This document shows positions 36,426 through 49,600 of a DNA stretch of 64,000 nucleotides, one piece after another (position 1 is the first letter of the stretch; each line of letters starts with the position of its first letter). Origin of the DNA: Dryas octopetala (lineage: Eukaryota > Streptophyta > Magnoliopsida > Rosales > Rosaceae); assembly GCA_963921425.1 (NCBI GenBank), contig OY992839.1, positions 6,861,409 through 6,925,408 on the forward strand, in the 5' to 3' direction. The notes under the pieces were generated by a model that worked only from the letters and a program-made list of their open reading frames with translations, made no database searches and was not told the DNA's origin. Both the position numbers and the translations under genes were made by a program.

Positions 36426-39400
36426 TTGTTTAATCTAATGGGTGACGAACAAGAAAAGGTTGAGGTTAACTCAAACATGCGCCTCTGTTCTATTTTGCTT
36501 AATGGGCTCAACTTCCTCCCTTGGTCAAGAGCTGTTACCTTGGCTCTTGGAGGGAAATCGAAACTTGGGCACATCAATGGAAGGATTCTTGCGCCAGCTG
36601 TTGAAAATCCAAAGTATGAAGACTGGTTGGCTAAAGACCAACTAGTTATGTCATGGATTTTGAACTCTATGGAGCCCCGAGTTGCAGAAATCTTTAGCTA
36701 TTCTGATTCTGCTCATCACCTTTGGGAATCTGTTAGGGAAATGTATGGTCACCAAAATAATGCGGCACGGATCTTTCAACTAAAGAAAGACATAGCCGGA
36801 ATCTCCCAAGATGGAAAGTCCTTCATTGAACATCTTGGAAAATTAAAGAGTATGTGGAATGAGCTTGATCTATATAGGCCTCACACTACTGATTCAACAA
36901 TCCTTCTGAAAAGAGCAGAGGAGGATAAAATATTTCAGCTACTTGCTAGCCTTGATCCAGAATATGAAGATCTCAGAAGCCATATTCTCATGAGTACTGA
37001 GCTGCCGTCCTTCTCCAATGCTTGCACAACGGTTCAGCGAGAGGAAGTCAGAAAAATGGTGATGAACTCTAAAGCTCCCTCTGGAACCTCCGATGCTCGT
37101 GCTTTTTCTGCTGATAAAAGGAAAGGAGATAACAACTTTGTAAAAGGGCGAAGAACTAATGTTGTATGCGACTACTGCCACCAATCAAGGCACTCCAAGG
37201 ACAAGTGTTGGATCCTTCATCCACACTTAAAGCCAAAGTTTGGAAGGGATATTAAGTCTACTACTGAAAGGACATCAAACATGGCTACAGATAGTGTTGC
37301 TCATCAAGTGTCTTCAAACACTCATGCTCAACAAGGATCTTCAAATACATCTGCTTTAATTGGGCAACTTACACAACTGCTGCAACAAATGAGTAAGAAT
37401 GAAAACTCACCTTCAAGTGCTTCTTCTAGTGCTCATGCCCCAGGTACTGTTCATGCCTCTCTTACTGCATTAGCATATCTTGTTACAAGAGCTAACACTT
37501 GGGTGATTGATAGTGGAGCTACAGACCACATGACAAATAACAAAAAATGCCTTCATAATTTCAACCATACAAGTAATGGTCAATCTGTTTCTCTCGCTAA
37601 TGGCACTTCTGTTCCTATTGTGGGTCATGGAAAATTCAACTTCTTTGACTCCCAAATCAGCTCTGCAGCCCTTTACATTCCCTCATTTCCGTTACAACTT
37701 CTATCAGTTGGAAAGCTCACAAATGAGCTCAATTGTGATGTGATTTTTTCTCCTCACTGTGTGGTTTTTCAGGATCGGAAATCAGGGAAGAAGATTGGTA
37801 AGGGCGTCTATTCTAATGGTCTCTATTTGCTGCAAACAACCCCCAATAATCCAAAGGTTTTTCAAGTGAAGACCTTAGAAGCCAACGACTTGTGGCATAA
37901 GAGACTGGGCCATCCCTCAAGTAGAGTTTTATCTCATCTTTTTCCTTCCATGAATACTGAAACTAGCAGTTGTGAAGTATGTCACCTTTCTAAGAAATCT
38001 CGAATTCCATTTAGTTCCTCTCTGTCAGCCACTAGCAAACCATTTGAATTAGTCCATTCAGATCTATGGGGACCGGCTCCACTTAACTCTGCTGATGGTT
38101 TTAGATATTTTGTAATTTTTGTTGATGATTGGTCTCGCGCTACTTGGCTGTACTTGATGAAGTCTAAATCAGAAGTTGTTGCAATTTTTAAGAGTTTTAA
38201 CAACATGATCATTAATCAGTTTAATTCTCACATTAAGACCTTACGATCTGACAATGGGACAGAATACATGAATAGCAATCTTGCTCATTATTTATCTGAT
38301 CATGGAATCATTCATGAGACCAGCTGTGTGGGAACTCCGCAACAGAACGGAGTGGCAGAAAGGAAGAATCGAGATCTTTTGGAAAAAACTCGATCTCTTA
38401 TGATTCAAATGAATGTCCCAAAGCTTTATTGGTCTTACGGGGTTCTTACTGCTGCATACTTGATAAACAGGCTACCTAGCCGTGTTCTTGGCTCCAAGTC
38501 TCCTATGGAAGTTCTTAAAAATAGGAAGATTGATTTGGCTCATCTACGAATTTTTGGTTGCCTGTGTTATGTTCATATTCAAGCGCCACATCGTGATAAG
38601 TTTGATCCTAGAGCAGCTAGATGTGTATTCCTTGGATACTCTTCCACACAAAAAGGGTACAAGTGCTATAATCCAAAGGAGAAAAAGATGGTTATCTCCA
38701 GAGATGTCTCCTTTGTTGAGGAAGAACCCTATTTTCAGAAAAATAAGGATCTGTTTCAGGGGGAGTTCTCACTTGATTCAGCTACCCTTCCTATCATAGA
38801 TACAACTGAAGTTCTTAATCCAGTAAATGATGAAGCTCCAATGGTCTCTGCTACCTCACGAGATGCATCACCACAAGTTAATGAGTCATCTCTAACTATC
38901 ACTGACATCCCTAGCACATCAGAGGATGCTGGCCCACGGAGATCATCTAGACCACATACACAGCCAGCAAAGTTGAATGATTACGTTACCTATCATACTG
39001 CAGTGCACCCAATTCAAAGCCACTTGAGCTATGATAAGGTTTCACCATCATATTATGCTTTTTTGAGCAATATCTCAAAGATGTCAGAACCTACTAGCTT
39101 TCACGAAGCAAACTTGCATGGGGTTTGGAGAAATGCAATGAAGGAGGAACTTCAAGCCCTCAAAGAAAATAATACTTGGGAAATTGTCAAGTTACCAAAG
39201 GGAAAGAGACCAGTCGGCTGCAAGTGGGTATTTAAAATCAAATATAAGAATGATGGATCAATTGAAAGGTACAAGGCAAGGCTTGTTGCCAAGGGTTTCA
39301 CCCAAACCTATGGAGTCGATTATAAGGAAACTTTTGCTCCAGTTGCCAAAATGAACAGTGTTCGTGTTCTTATATCTGTTGCTGTCAATCACAGCTGGCC

Positions 39401-40622
39401 TTTGTTTCAAATGGATGTAAAAAACGCTTTTTTACATGGAGAGCTAGAAGAAGAGGTTTTTATGCGCCTTCCTCCTGGTCATCTGCAAGAGTCTCAAGAA
39501 GGCATAGTCTGCAAGTTGAATAAAGCCCTTTATGGGCTTAAGCAATCACCTCGCGCCTGGTATTCCAAACTTAGCGCAACTCTTACAAGTACAGGGTTTC
39601 AAAGAAGTGGCGCTGATTCTTCATTGTTTGTTAAGAAACAATCATCAGGTATTACAATTGTTTTGGTGTATGTTGATGATCTCATTGTTACAGGAAGTGA
39701 CCAGGCAGAAATAACTCATCTCAAATCTGTTCTTCATACCAAATTTGCTATTAAGGATTTGGGCCTTCTAAAATACTTTCTTGGAATTGAGATTGCTTAT
39801 TCGCAGAAAGGCTTGCATCTCAACCAAAGAAAATATGTATTAGACTTATTACAAGAGACTGGGAAATTAGGTGTAAAGCCAGTGGATAATCCTTGTGATA
39901 GTAGCACCAAACTCAATTTGGATGGTGACCTGTTAACTGACATAGGTCAATATCAAAGATTGGTTGGTCGGCTAATTTACCTCACTGTTACTCGCCCTGA
40001 TATCACTTATGCAGTGAGCAAAGTCAGTCAATTTATGCATGCTCCAAGAACCAATCACATGAAGGCCGTAGACCGAATTCTTCAGTATTTGAAAGGAAGT
40101 CCAGGAAGAGGAATTTTGATGAAGAAAAATGAGCATATTCGTATTGTTGGGTATAGTGATGCAGATTGGGCTGGATGTCCAATTGAGCGAAAGTCTACAA
40201 CCGGGTTCTGCACCTTTGTTGGAGGGAATTTAGTTACTTGGAAAAGCAAAAAACAGGGTGTAGTTGCTCGCTCTAGCGCTGAGGCAGAATATAGAGCAAT
40301 GGCATCCACCACAAGCGAACTGATCTGGCTTCGGGCCTTACTCAATGACTTGGGGTACAAGCCCTCACAACCAGCTGATATGTTCTGCGACAATCAAGCT
40401 GCGATGCACATAGCTTCTAATCCGGTGTTTCATGAGCGAACCAAACACATCGAAGTGGACTGTCATTTTGTTCGCGAAAAGGTTCAATCCAATGTTATTC
40501 AACCTGTGTTCGTCCGCAGCCATGAGCAATTGGCTGATGTTTTCACTAAAGGTTTGCCATCAGCACCTTTTCAAGCCATCTTATCCAAGCTTGGCTCGAT
40601 TGATATCTTCGCTTCAGCTTGA
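36426..40622 (+). CDS. gag-pol: Copia gag-pol polyprotein, intact
   Basis: A single 1398-codon frame. The N terminus is the gag region (NGLNFLPWSRAVTLALGG), with a zinc knuckle CDYCHQSRHSKDKC near residue 248. The aspartic protease site is WVIDSGATDHMT (catalytic D about 362). The pre-integrase motif is LWHKRLGHPS. The integrase core has HSDLWGP (about 545), LRSDNGTEY and GTPQQNGVAERKNR. Reverse transcriptase has CKWVFKIKYKNDGSIERYKA, FQMDVKNAFLHGEL, ALYGLKQSPRAWY and YVDDLI (about 1082). RNase H has GYSDADWAGC (about 1241), SSAEAEYRAM and DNQAAMHIASNP, ending HVxCHFVRE-like. All catalytic motifs are present and no stop or frameshift interrupts. Translation may start at the second ATG (36438, MGDEQEK) since the first lies in AT-rich leader. 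The product copies and reinserts the element. Confidence 0.96.
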   Translation: MFNLMGDEQEKVEVNSNMRLCSILLNGLNFLPWSRAVTLALGGKSKLGHINGRILAPAVENPKYEDWLAKDQLVMSWILNSMEPRVAEIFSYSDSAHHLWESVREMYGHQNNAARIFQLKKDIAGISQDGKSFIEHLGKLKSMWNELDLYRPHTTDSTILLKRAEEDKIFQLLASLDPEYEDLRSHILMSTELPSFSNACTTVQREEVRKMVMNSKAPSGTSDARAFSADKRKGDNNFVKGRRTNVVCDYCHQSRHSKDKCWILHPHLKPKFGRDIKSTTERTSNMATDSVAHQVSSNTHAQQGSSNTSALIGQLTQLLQQMSKNENSPSSASSSAHAPGTVHASLTALAYLVTRANTWVIDSGATDHMTNNKKCLHNFNHTSNGQSVSLANGTSVPIVGHGKFNFFDSQISSAALYIPSFPLQLLSVGKLTNELNCDVIFSPHCVVFQDRKSGKKIGKGVYSNGLYLLQTTPNNPKVFQVKTLEANDLWHKRLGHPSSRVLSHLFPSMNTETSSCEVCHLSKKSRIPFSSSLSATSKPFELVHSDLWGPAPLNSADGFRYFVIFVDDWSRATWLYLMKSKSEVVAIFKSFNNMIINQFNSHIKTLRSDNGTEYMNSNLAHYLSDHGIIHETSCVGTPQQNGVAERKNRDLLEKTRSLMIQMNVPKLYWSYGVLTAAYLINRLPSRVLGSKSPMEVLKNRKIDLAHLRIFGCLCYVHIQAPHRDKFDPRAARCVFLGYSSTQKGYKCYNPKEKKMVISRDVSFVEEEPYFQKNKDLFQGEFSLDSATLPIIDTTEVLNPVNDEAPMVSATSRDASPQVNESSLTITDIPSTSEDAGPRRSSRPHTQPAKLNDYVTYHTAVHPIQSHLSYDKVSPSYYAFLSNISKMSEPTSFHEANLHGVWRNAMKEELQALKENNTWEIVKLPKGKRPVGCKWVFKIKYKNDGSIERYKARLVAKGFTQTYGVDYKETFAPVAKMNSVRVLISVAVNHSWPLFQMDVKNAFLHGELEEEVFMRLPPGHLQESQEGIVCKLNKALYGLKQSPRAWYSKLSATLTSTGFQRSGADSSLFVKKQSSGITIVLVYVDDLIVTGSDQAEITHLKSVLHTKFAIKDLGLLKYFLGIEIAYSQKGLHLNQRKYVLDLLQETGKLGVKPVDNPCDSSTKLNLDGDLLTDIGQYQRLVGRLIYLTVTRPDITYAVSKVSQFMHAPRTNHMKAVDRILQYLKGSPGRGILMKKNEHIRIVGYSDADWAGCPIERKSTTGFCTFVGGNLVTWKSKKQGVVARSSAEAEYRAMASTTSELIWLRALLNDLGYKPSQPADMFCDNQAAMHIASNPVFHERTKHIEVDCHFVREKVQSNVIQPVFVRSHEQLADVFTKGLPSAPFQAILSKLGSIDIFASA

Positions 40623-40629
40623 GGGGGAG

Positions 40630-40946
40630 TATTGGAATTACTCTGCTAGTATTGGAATTACTCTGCCCAATATAGGCAGTCACTGCCTTGTCTGTTTGTC
40701 ATTTAATCCTAAGGCGGCTAGCTGTAATATTGGGAGTGATAAGGTCTCTTTGGGAACTGTAATATGTAATTAATATGTTGGTGGCTCTTGAGCTTCTCTT
40801 CTCTGAATTGGTGATTGTATTCTATATATTGGAAAATCTCATATCTGAGTTTTCATGAATAATAGCTATCAGCTTCTACAGTGGACGTTGGCCTCTTTGC
40901 TAAACCACTCTAAATCTTGTCTATTTTATGTTTATGTGTTTCTACA
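40630..40946 (+). repeat. 3' LTR of the copia element
   Basis: Sequence matches the 5' LTR base for base as read by eye. It follows the polypurine tract GAGGGGGAG at 40621-40629 and is followed by the GAAGA target duplicate at 40947-40951. Confidence 0.93.
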
Positions 40947-40951
40947 GAAGA

Positions 40952-42890
40952 GCTAGCTGCCACACTGCATGCATTAATTAACCTGAAATGTACATATATT
41001 TTTCTGGTGCAGTCACACTCACACTTGATGTAGTTGGTTTGGTGCCATGCCCCTATGTTTCTTCAATTGCCAGCTTAAATAATTGTTTTCTCTGCTTTGT
41101 TGCTTCTGTGTCTGTTTCATCTTTTTGACCAGCACAGGAAACAGCAATGTTCTAATGTGTCTCTTATTAATCTATGTATTATTTATTCTACAGCATGCAT
41201 GCTATATATATATATATATAATTTGTTGAAAATATATAAATATATAAATATATATATATATATATATAAGAAGATAAAAAGGCATGTATATATATATATA
41301 TGGTCTTCTCTTCGGGTCTTCGGGTCCCAAACCATGATTCACTTCGATCTCTATAGTACCTTATATATATTTGAGTCCAACAGCCTTCCTCTTTACGCTC
41401 AAAGGCACGTGCACTTCGAATATATCGATCTAATTTAGGCAAAAAAGAAAAAGAACTGTCCTAATTGTTGTGTGTGTGAGAGGTCGAGAGAGAGAGAGAG
41501 GCAGCTTGAGGGAAAAGCTAGCTTGCATGCATGGTCGACATTATTTTTGGTCATGAGCTCAACTTTATGCCTTTTTCATTGAAGAAGATCGAGCAGGCAA
41601 CATGCACTTTAAAAAGAGTGGGTAAGGTAGAGAAGATATATATTGGGCATCTTAATTAACTTATTGAGTTGAGATATTGTTAAATTTAAAATTTGAGATT
41701 TCGTAGTGTGACAATCACACGTAAATAAATTTCGATCTATTGAATACATATAATTCAGACTAAAAAACTAAAGAAGCTTGAGCTCTATGTCTTTGCGCGC
41801 CTTTTTTATATTAATTATTTCAAAAGAATATTTAACTAATTGGAGCGGAGTGCGTGTGTGTGTGTGAGACGGTCTAGGCCGTTTTCTTTGACACTTCTCC
41901 ACATGCGCTATTGCATTTTTCCATTATCCATACTGGAAGTTGATGCATAAGTCGTATTTGAGGGCCCAAATAGAAAAAGATAGAGCGATATGATGTTAAC
42001 AATATACTACAATTGATCACCAAAATTTCCAGACAAAAATGATTGATCAAAATGTTTTCCAAATTTTAGCTATAAAATATATAAAGTAGCAAATGATAAG
42101 ACATCAAATAAAAACCATAAGGACTTTTTTTTTTTGGGACCACTCGCCCGCAAATGCAATGCAATTCAACTAATTAGAAAGATCTATTTTTTAGGTCACT
42201 TTTTAAAAATATTCATCCATATAAAAAATGAATCAAATTGAAAAATTTTGCATTTAAATACTGTTTATCCATTAAATCTAAAATGATGAAAGGGTGATAG
42301 TAGTTAGATGACTAAATAATTTCTGATTTAATTGATGTTTCAAATAAATGATCATTGAAGAACTAGATAATTAAAGTCATAATTATATGCGATTGCTCTA
42401 ATGGTATTTCTCTCTACTATATTATGTAGGAGAAGTCTTTAAGTCCAAATCTCCCCTCCCTCGACTCTAAAAAATAAAGTCTTTCATTCTTTAATAAACA
42501 AAGCTTAATCAACGAGGAGCTTGGTAAGACTAAGCATTTTCGTAAACTTGTTGCAAAAGTAGAAGCATGCAAAAATTATATAAAACAAAAAAGGCAAAAG
42601 CGATTTCTCCCTAAACTATGAGCTTTAAATTATTTCATGATGGGCCTACAAAGAGGGTCCATACATCTAATGAAGTAAGTATTTGTGGGGGAGTTCTCAT
42701 ACAAATAAAGTACATTGGCCTTCGAGGTCAAGGTCATTGGGCCTTTTAATTAGAAGTTAGAAAACAATAGGGAAGTGGGGCTGTAAAGGCTTTCGTGAAT
42801 CGTGACTAGGCCCGTAGATTTTCATTAAAGTTTTGCTTTTTAAGGCGTTTTTAAAAATCAACTAGCTATTAATTTAGAAATATTTCTAAG
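40952..42890. other. Intergenic, AT-rich, several (AT)n runs
   Basis: (AT)n runs lie at about 41202-41220, 41249-41269 and 41287-41301, and a GA-rich patch at 41484-41501. No protein-like frame or RNA gene was recognised. Confidence 0.45.
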
Positions 42891-42892
42891 AG

Positions 42893-43275
42893 ATAATTAT
42901 ATAGTTGGTCAACTTATTATTTCATAATTTTCGTGTTGGTTCATGCATTTTTTAAAGTGCCAAATGATCACGAATAAATGAAGTTTATCACCTTAGTCCA
43001 TTTCATCAAAATACCCCAAACGGGTGTTAAGTTTTGTCGTGTGGAGTGCACATGGAGGGAAAAATCGGGGATTTCATGTCCCCTCCACTCCCTTCTACAC
43101 TTTCATGTGCTCCCCACATGCTTCTCATGTGACCAAAATTGACGTCCGTTTAGAGTATTTTGACGGAATAAACTAAGGTAGTAAACTTCAATTAATTTGT
43201 GAACTCATTTGGTACTATTTGTGGATCAACATGAGAATTATGATATAATAAACGGATCAAACTTGTAATTGAATC
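42893..43275. mobile_element. Long-TIR MITE (probably Mutator-like)
   Basis: The left arm (AATTATATAGTTGGTCAACT, CATAATTTTCGTGTTGG, AGTTTATCACCTTAGTCCAT) is mirrored on the right (TAAACTAAGGTAGTAAACTTC, GATCAACATGAGAATTATG, ATCAAACTTGTAATTG). Arms are about 130 bp and the core contains no gene. No target duplication was identified. Confidence 0.6.
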
Positions 43276-43679
43276 CCCACTTCATAATATATATTTTTTT
43301 TTAATACAACGCGAATCCAATAGCATGTGGGCCTTATATTCGAATCCGATGCAAATCCAATTCTTGTTGGGATGAGCCCTATAATGGGGTTTAGATTAAG
43401 AGCTATGGGCCATAGCCCATAGTATATCCACAAAGCAGGTGGGCTTAGCATATCAACAAAGCAGGTGGTCCTTGTTATGAAAAAGCTGAACAAAGCCCAT
43501 AATAGTTCTTCTTCTTCTTCTTCTTCTCATTTGCCATTTGCTGTCCAATTCCTCAACACCCACCACATCACTCTCTGAAACGCCCACCTGTACATTACAT
43601 AATCATCATCAGACCAAACATTTGATCAACGATCAGAAACTCCTTTTATGGTCGATAATTGCGAAGAAGCTCAGTCACC

Positions 43680-46600
43680 ATGGCAATCGACATCCCAACC
43701 TTGGAAGAGAGGTCAGCACCTTTTCATTCACTTCTCTTCTTTCTACGTTTTCATTTCGTTGTCAAATATATTATGAAATTTTGCTTGATAAGTATTTAAT
43801 CTATTGTTCGTCTTTGAGTTTAGTAGTTTTATCTATTGTTAAGTTGGAAATTATTGTTTATGTTGTCATTGTTATTTTTAATGTCCATATTTTGCTTAGT
43901 AAATATTTGATCTTTTTATTTTATTAATTGTTATTATTTTGGCTGTAGGTATATAAATTCTTGCAGGAGGCACTATGTCCTACCTAATACAGCAATTCTC
44001 TCTGTGCTCTTCAAGGTCAGTGATGACTATTATTCTCTGTTCTTTTTAATGATGAATGATTGAATTTCTTCATTTTTTAAAGGTTTTTTTTTCTTTTAAA
44101 TCATTTGATAAGAAGCTGTCTGAAACTAGTTACTTTATAGAATTAGGAACTTCTTTCTTCGTTAAAATGAATACCTGTATAATTAGATGTGTATAACAGG
44201 CCGGGCTGCCAATGAGCATGCATGTTTAAAATGAGCGTGGTTCGAAACATTATGAGTTATGATTGTCAAAATATTTAGCCTGTCAATCCGTCACATGACT
44301 AATATTGTTAAAAAATCACAACTCTAAGAGATTGATGTGATCGATTATAGTGTTGTATTGTTATTAAAAAGAAGTACAATAAGTGGAAGGACACAAATCT
44401 AGTGAAACTGGCGATATAGGAAACTCCAAATCAAAAAGCAAAAAAGCCAAAAAATGGTCAAGAGAATACGTAACTTGGCATCCCGAACATGACTGTGCAT
44501 AGAACTCTGCAGCAAAATTCGGAATAGAATTCCGCCTAGAATATTGTGCTAAGCGCCATAACTAGCCAAGTCAGCCACTCTGTCGCTTTCTCAGTAGATA
44601 TGATAAAAATGGAAATTCATACTATTGTGAAGTTTTCCTGCATTTACAGTGGAAACTTTAAGGTTTTAGTAAACTATGATAGTTATGTTATAGTAGTATT
44701 CTTGATCTGATGGTTTACTTTCTTTTTATTATTCAGGCAGAGGTTAAAAAGTCTTGCCATGAGCTATGTAGCTTGGAGATTTCACTGGACCACCTTAAGG
44801 ATACTGATTTCCCTCCACTTCTTGATTTATTTATGGAACTTGATGCTTCTGAAATTGAAGCGGTTGACATACGCAATGAATCATTGCATGCTTTGAATGG
44901 AAATTATGCTTTGTTGTTGATGCGCGCTATCAATCAAAAGCTTCGAGTTGTTGATCTCCAAGATTTGTCATTTGGAAAAGATTTCTTGCGGTATAGACTG
45001 GTGTTTGTTTTACTGGTCTTATTCTAAATTTGTTACATTATATATACTTTATACACTCACTGCCATAGTAATAGTTGAATAAGAGGGCTTAGAGAGGCAA
45101 TGATGAGGAGGGATTATTTATTTATTATTTAATTTTACATATATTTTTTTTCCTCTTCTCCCATCTTATTAACATCTTAACTTGGTTGCATGCACTACAT
45201 ATTAGCCAGTTAGTAGGTGACTAGCAGCTATCTGTCATTTGTATAATCTAGCGGTTATTGAGTTTGATCAGTTCCATTGGTGATGTCTTCTTGATCAAAA
45301 CTGGAAAGACTAGGAAGATCACAGGCATGTGGAATTGACTTTCACGCATGTTCATTGATGATAAAACTAGAATCAGATTATTGAAGTTCTTCAATGAAAT
45401 GTCAAAATATAATTGTTTTGGACCTGGTTTTTCTTCTTCCTTCTGTTTCTTGATATTCCTTTATATTGAATTTGTTATCATTGCAATTACATTTGTTATT
45501 GCCTTCTGTGTGTTGAATTGTGTAGAGTCATGTCTATTGTTTAGTTGCTTAGAGAAATATTGTATAGATGGATGTATATTTCTAAATCAAGATGATTTAC
45601 ATGTGTAAATGACTTGTTACACTAATTAGAGCTTTATCCTTAGGGATCTTTCTCAGAGAGGTTTGACATGCCAAGTTTTAACCTTGAGGTCTTCACATTT
45701 CCGGAAGCTCAACATGATGGGGGAGTTCATGCAGATGCGCACCCTTAACCTTGACTTTAGTACTTCACTCACTAGTTTTCAGGAGGACTGTTTCACTTGC
45801 ATGCCCAATCTAATGTGTCTCTCTCTCTGTGAGACAAGAGTGTTAAATCTCTGGACAACTGTTGCTGCAATTTCTAAACTCCCTTCTTTGGTTGAACTTC
45901 GGTTTCAGAATTGGTCGTGCTGCAATGGCGTTGGGCCTTATTCTGCATCACCTAGTGGGAAGTCAGATGACAAGACTGATTCCAATCAGCCAAACAGTGT
46001 TCATTATGGTGGAGGGTCATCCATGAATATTGGGGAACTAACATATCAGAACTCAAGCACAGAGGAGGTGCTTAGGAATATGTTTATGCTTAATAATGTA
46101 GTTATAAATGATGATGTACAAAGCATGGCTGAGGATTCATCAGATGATAGTGAACTAGACTTTTCAAGTCCCCTGCAAGAGCATGGTTCTGCGGAGCTAT
46201 TATCAAATGTTTTTTCAGGGTGGAATGGACAGATTACTTCACATAATGAGGTAATAACATGAACTTTGTCATTAGATTATGTCTTGACTGGTGTTAGTTA
46301 TAAGCAGATTTATGACTGGAGATAATTATTTTTTCATGCAGAAATCGTAGTAACTGATTAATATAATTGCATAAAAAGTATAAATTGTAGGATTTTTGTA
46401 AATTTTCTTTTGAAGTGATTAGATGTAAATGTTTTTTCTAAAAATAATATTTATTATAATGATCATCATCATCACAACAGCATTATAATTTTTTAGCAGC
46501 CAGCTACATCCTTTCCGAATCTTAGTAATTGGTTTGATGTCCTAGTAAATAATCATAATACAATTACAATTCTACATAGTTATAATGTTGGCTTGATATA

Positions 46601-49600
46601 CATTGTTGGCTCATTCTCCAACAACTTAAGGGGTAGGGGTCTAAATTTCTAATGGTTGTCTAACATGGTATAAGAGTTTTGTTTGTAGGATGGGTTGGAT
46701 TTGAAACCTCCGATTTTTATTCCCTTACCTCTTTCTTGATTTGTAAGGTGTAAGCCCATGTGCAGGATGAGGCTGCATGTTAGGGAGGTTGTTAGCTTGA
46801 TATACATTGTTAGCCCATTCCTTAAGTGCTTAAGCTTTTGAGGTCCGATGGTTGTCTAACATATCGGCTATATATATAATTATTCTAATATTGGATAATG
46901 TTGTAACTATGTAACCATCATTGTCATCTGATCTTCCCTTTTATTCTTGATAGTTAAATTCCTACTTTGTTTGGCAGGCTTCCTTTGATAACATGCAGAA
47001 TCAAAGTGAAGAGGAGCCCTTAGCGGGTCCTATCACAAAGCATATTGGAGACGTTACACTGAAATATATTTCTTGTCATGCTTCACCAATATGTTTTGAG
47101 AAGCATTATAGAGAGTACATGATAGCCTCATTGCCTCGTTTGAGAATTTTAGATAACTTGCCTATTGGAAAGATTGATCGCGAAAGGGCTAGTATTACAT
47201 TTTCAGAATATTTTGAGCGTCTTCCGTATCGGAGAAAGCATAAAGAGAGTGTTGTTAGTATGTTGCAAAAGCGTGAAATGAGAGCAAGCCAAACTCATGT
47301 GCAGAGACCTGGGAAAAAACCATTAAATCTCTATGGAAAATCACAATACTTTTATACTAGGTCTCTTTGTGCTGCCAAAATGGGTTCTTCTGCTTGGCCT
47401 TCCTTGCATCCGCTATCTGTTTCAGGCAGTCGCTTGGGAGGTGAAAGTAGGAGCTTTCGTCCTAGACAGTTTGAGTATCATCCATCTGATTCTAGCCTAA
47501 TGGTCTTTGGAACATTAGATGGTGAAGTAGTTGTAGTCAACCATGAAAATGGGAAAATTGTCAGTTATATCCCATCACTGGGAGCAATGAACAGTGTGCT
47601 GGGACTCTGTTGGCTCAAGAAGTATCCCTCCAAGGTATGTGATTACCGCATCGAATGTAGTGACCTTCAAGATTCCAGTCATTTACAGGAGAGTTCTGCA
47701 ATTGTTGTTCCTTATATGCTGCATTATTGTAGTTCTTTGATCATCTGTTGTTCTCCTTATATGCACCTCTATTGAGCAGAAATTTGTTCAAAATACGGTT
47801 ACATGCATTCCATGGCTGGTAACAGCATGCATTGGCAACTGAAGGGGTTATGTAGCATCTGAGTCATCATGATATGATATGTTTATGGGTGTAATTTCTA
47901 AATGAATTTCTATAACTAAAGATATGTTTTGGTTGAAATGTAGGGACATATTTCTTTTGATTGTCAAAATAGTTGTTATTGTCATATTACTATATCAATT
48001 TGTGAAGATTAGACATCTATATCTCTCTTTATCCGGCAACTTCTAATTCTGCTTTGTTCTTTTTTGTTTTTCCCTTTCATTTGAATATCAGCTAATAGCT
48101 GGTTCAGATAATGGTTCATTGAAATTGTATGATATCCAGCATATGCGATCAAGGGTAGCAGGCATAGACAGTAGTTCCGGTTCTGTCACCTTTGACGAGT
48201 TTGACCAATTGACATCTGTTCATGTTAACATGACGGATGAACTATTTCTTGCTAGTGGATACTCAAGAGATGTTGCTTTGTATGACATTAGTAGTGGAAG
48301 ACGGTTACAAGTGTTTACTGATATGCATCGAGAGCATATTAATGTAGTAAAGTTTGCAAACCATTCCCCATCTGTTTTCGCCACTTCTTCATTTGATCAG
48401 GATGTCAAGATGTGGGATCTGAGACAGAAACCAATATGGCCTTGCTATACCTCTTCAAGCTATAGGGGTAATGTGATGGTTTGTTTTTCTCCAGATGATC
48501 ACTATCTTCTTGTGTCAGCTGTTGACAATGAGGTAATTTCTGCATTAGTTTATATTATTGTATGAAATCGGGTTGTCAATGGATTCCCATGTTCTCGAAA
48601 ATTCAACATTTTATGGGGCAATGGGGCTATATGAAATATTTTAAAGTCCCAAAGTTACCCTAAATGACCATTGGTATTGGTCTAGACGTGATGTTAGATA
48701 CCTGATTAAGAACCAAACTTGGTTGGATGGGTAACCATCGATGCTCTCAGGGGAAGAAAAAGGTGGAAAATAAAAAGTGCAAGGGTTAGAACTGAAGCAT
48801 TTTTCTTTTCCTATAAAGCTATTAGTTTTAGTTGTTTCTCTTTATTATTTTTTCTTTAAGATTTTTATTCCAAAAGGACATCAGCTGAGTTTTGTGGTAC
48901 ATAATGGAACACAGTCCTGATGTGCTCAAGGTTAGGATTTCACTCCTGATTTAGCCCAATATGACCTCTTATGTAACGATGGCTACCATAGGTTTTAGCG
49001 CTCCATCTGGCAAGTTGTAGATGGTTGGATGTGTAGGAGGCAATAACTGTTTGCAGCATTATGTTTTTATGTAAGAAGAATAAATATTTTGGTAGGAATG
49101 AGGTTGGTGTAGTCTGTAGATAGGGTCCTTCAAGATTTATTTATTTTTCTTGCTTTTTGGTATATCTTGTGCAGTGATATTTTGTTATGGTACATGGTAA
49201 AGATTTACTTATTGTCTTCCAGACATTTAGTATACTTTGAGATGAACTTGTTGATGATGACAGGTTAGACAACTTCTGGCAGTTGATGGGAGACTTCACT
49301 TGAATTTTGAGATAGCCTCTACAGGAAGCTCTCAGAATTACACTCGATCCTATTACATGAATGGAAGGGATTATATCATCAGTGGGAGTTGTGATGAACA
49401 TGTTGTCCGCATATGTTGTGCTCAAACAGGGAGGCGTCTGAGGGATATATCTTTGGAGGTACAGCTCTCCAATTTACATGTTTTATGCATACTTTAAAGT
49501 ACCATGAAACATGGTTTCATACTCAGATATATGCTTAGCATGCTACCTAGTGGAATAGGATTACTTTCTTTCTGTGTGTAGACTCTACTTTGTTCGGGAG

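Larger units (their letters stand above)
36055..40946 (+). mobile_element. Complete Ty1/copia LTR retrotransposon
   Basis: The two LTRs (36055-36371 and 40630-40946) are each 317 bp and read as identical throughout by eye. TGGTATCAGAGC (36372-36383) is a perfect tRNA-Met primer-binding site touching the 5' LTR. GAGGGGGAG (40621-40629) is the polypurine tract touching the 3' LTR. GAAGA flanks the element at 36050-36054 and 40947-40951. The 4.9-kb unit has one uninterrupted gag-pol frame. Identical LTRs and an intact frame indicate a very recent insertion that may still be competent. The domain order (protease, integrase, reverse transcriptase, RNase H) is that of Ty1/copia. Confidence 0.97.
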
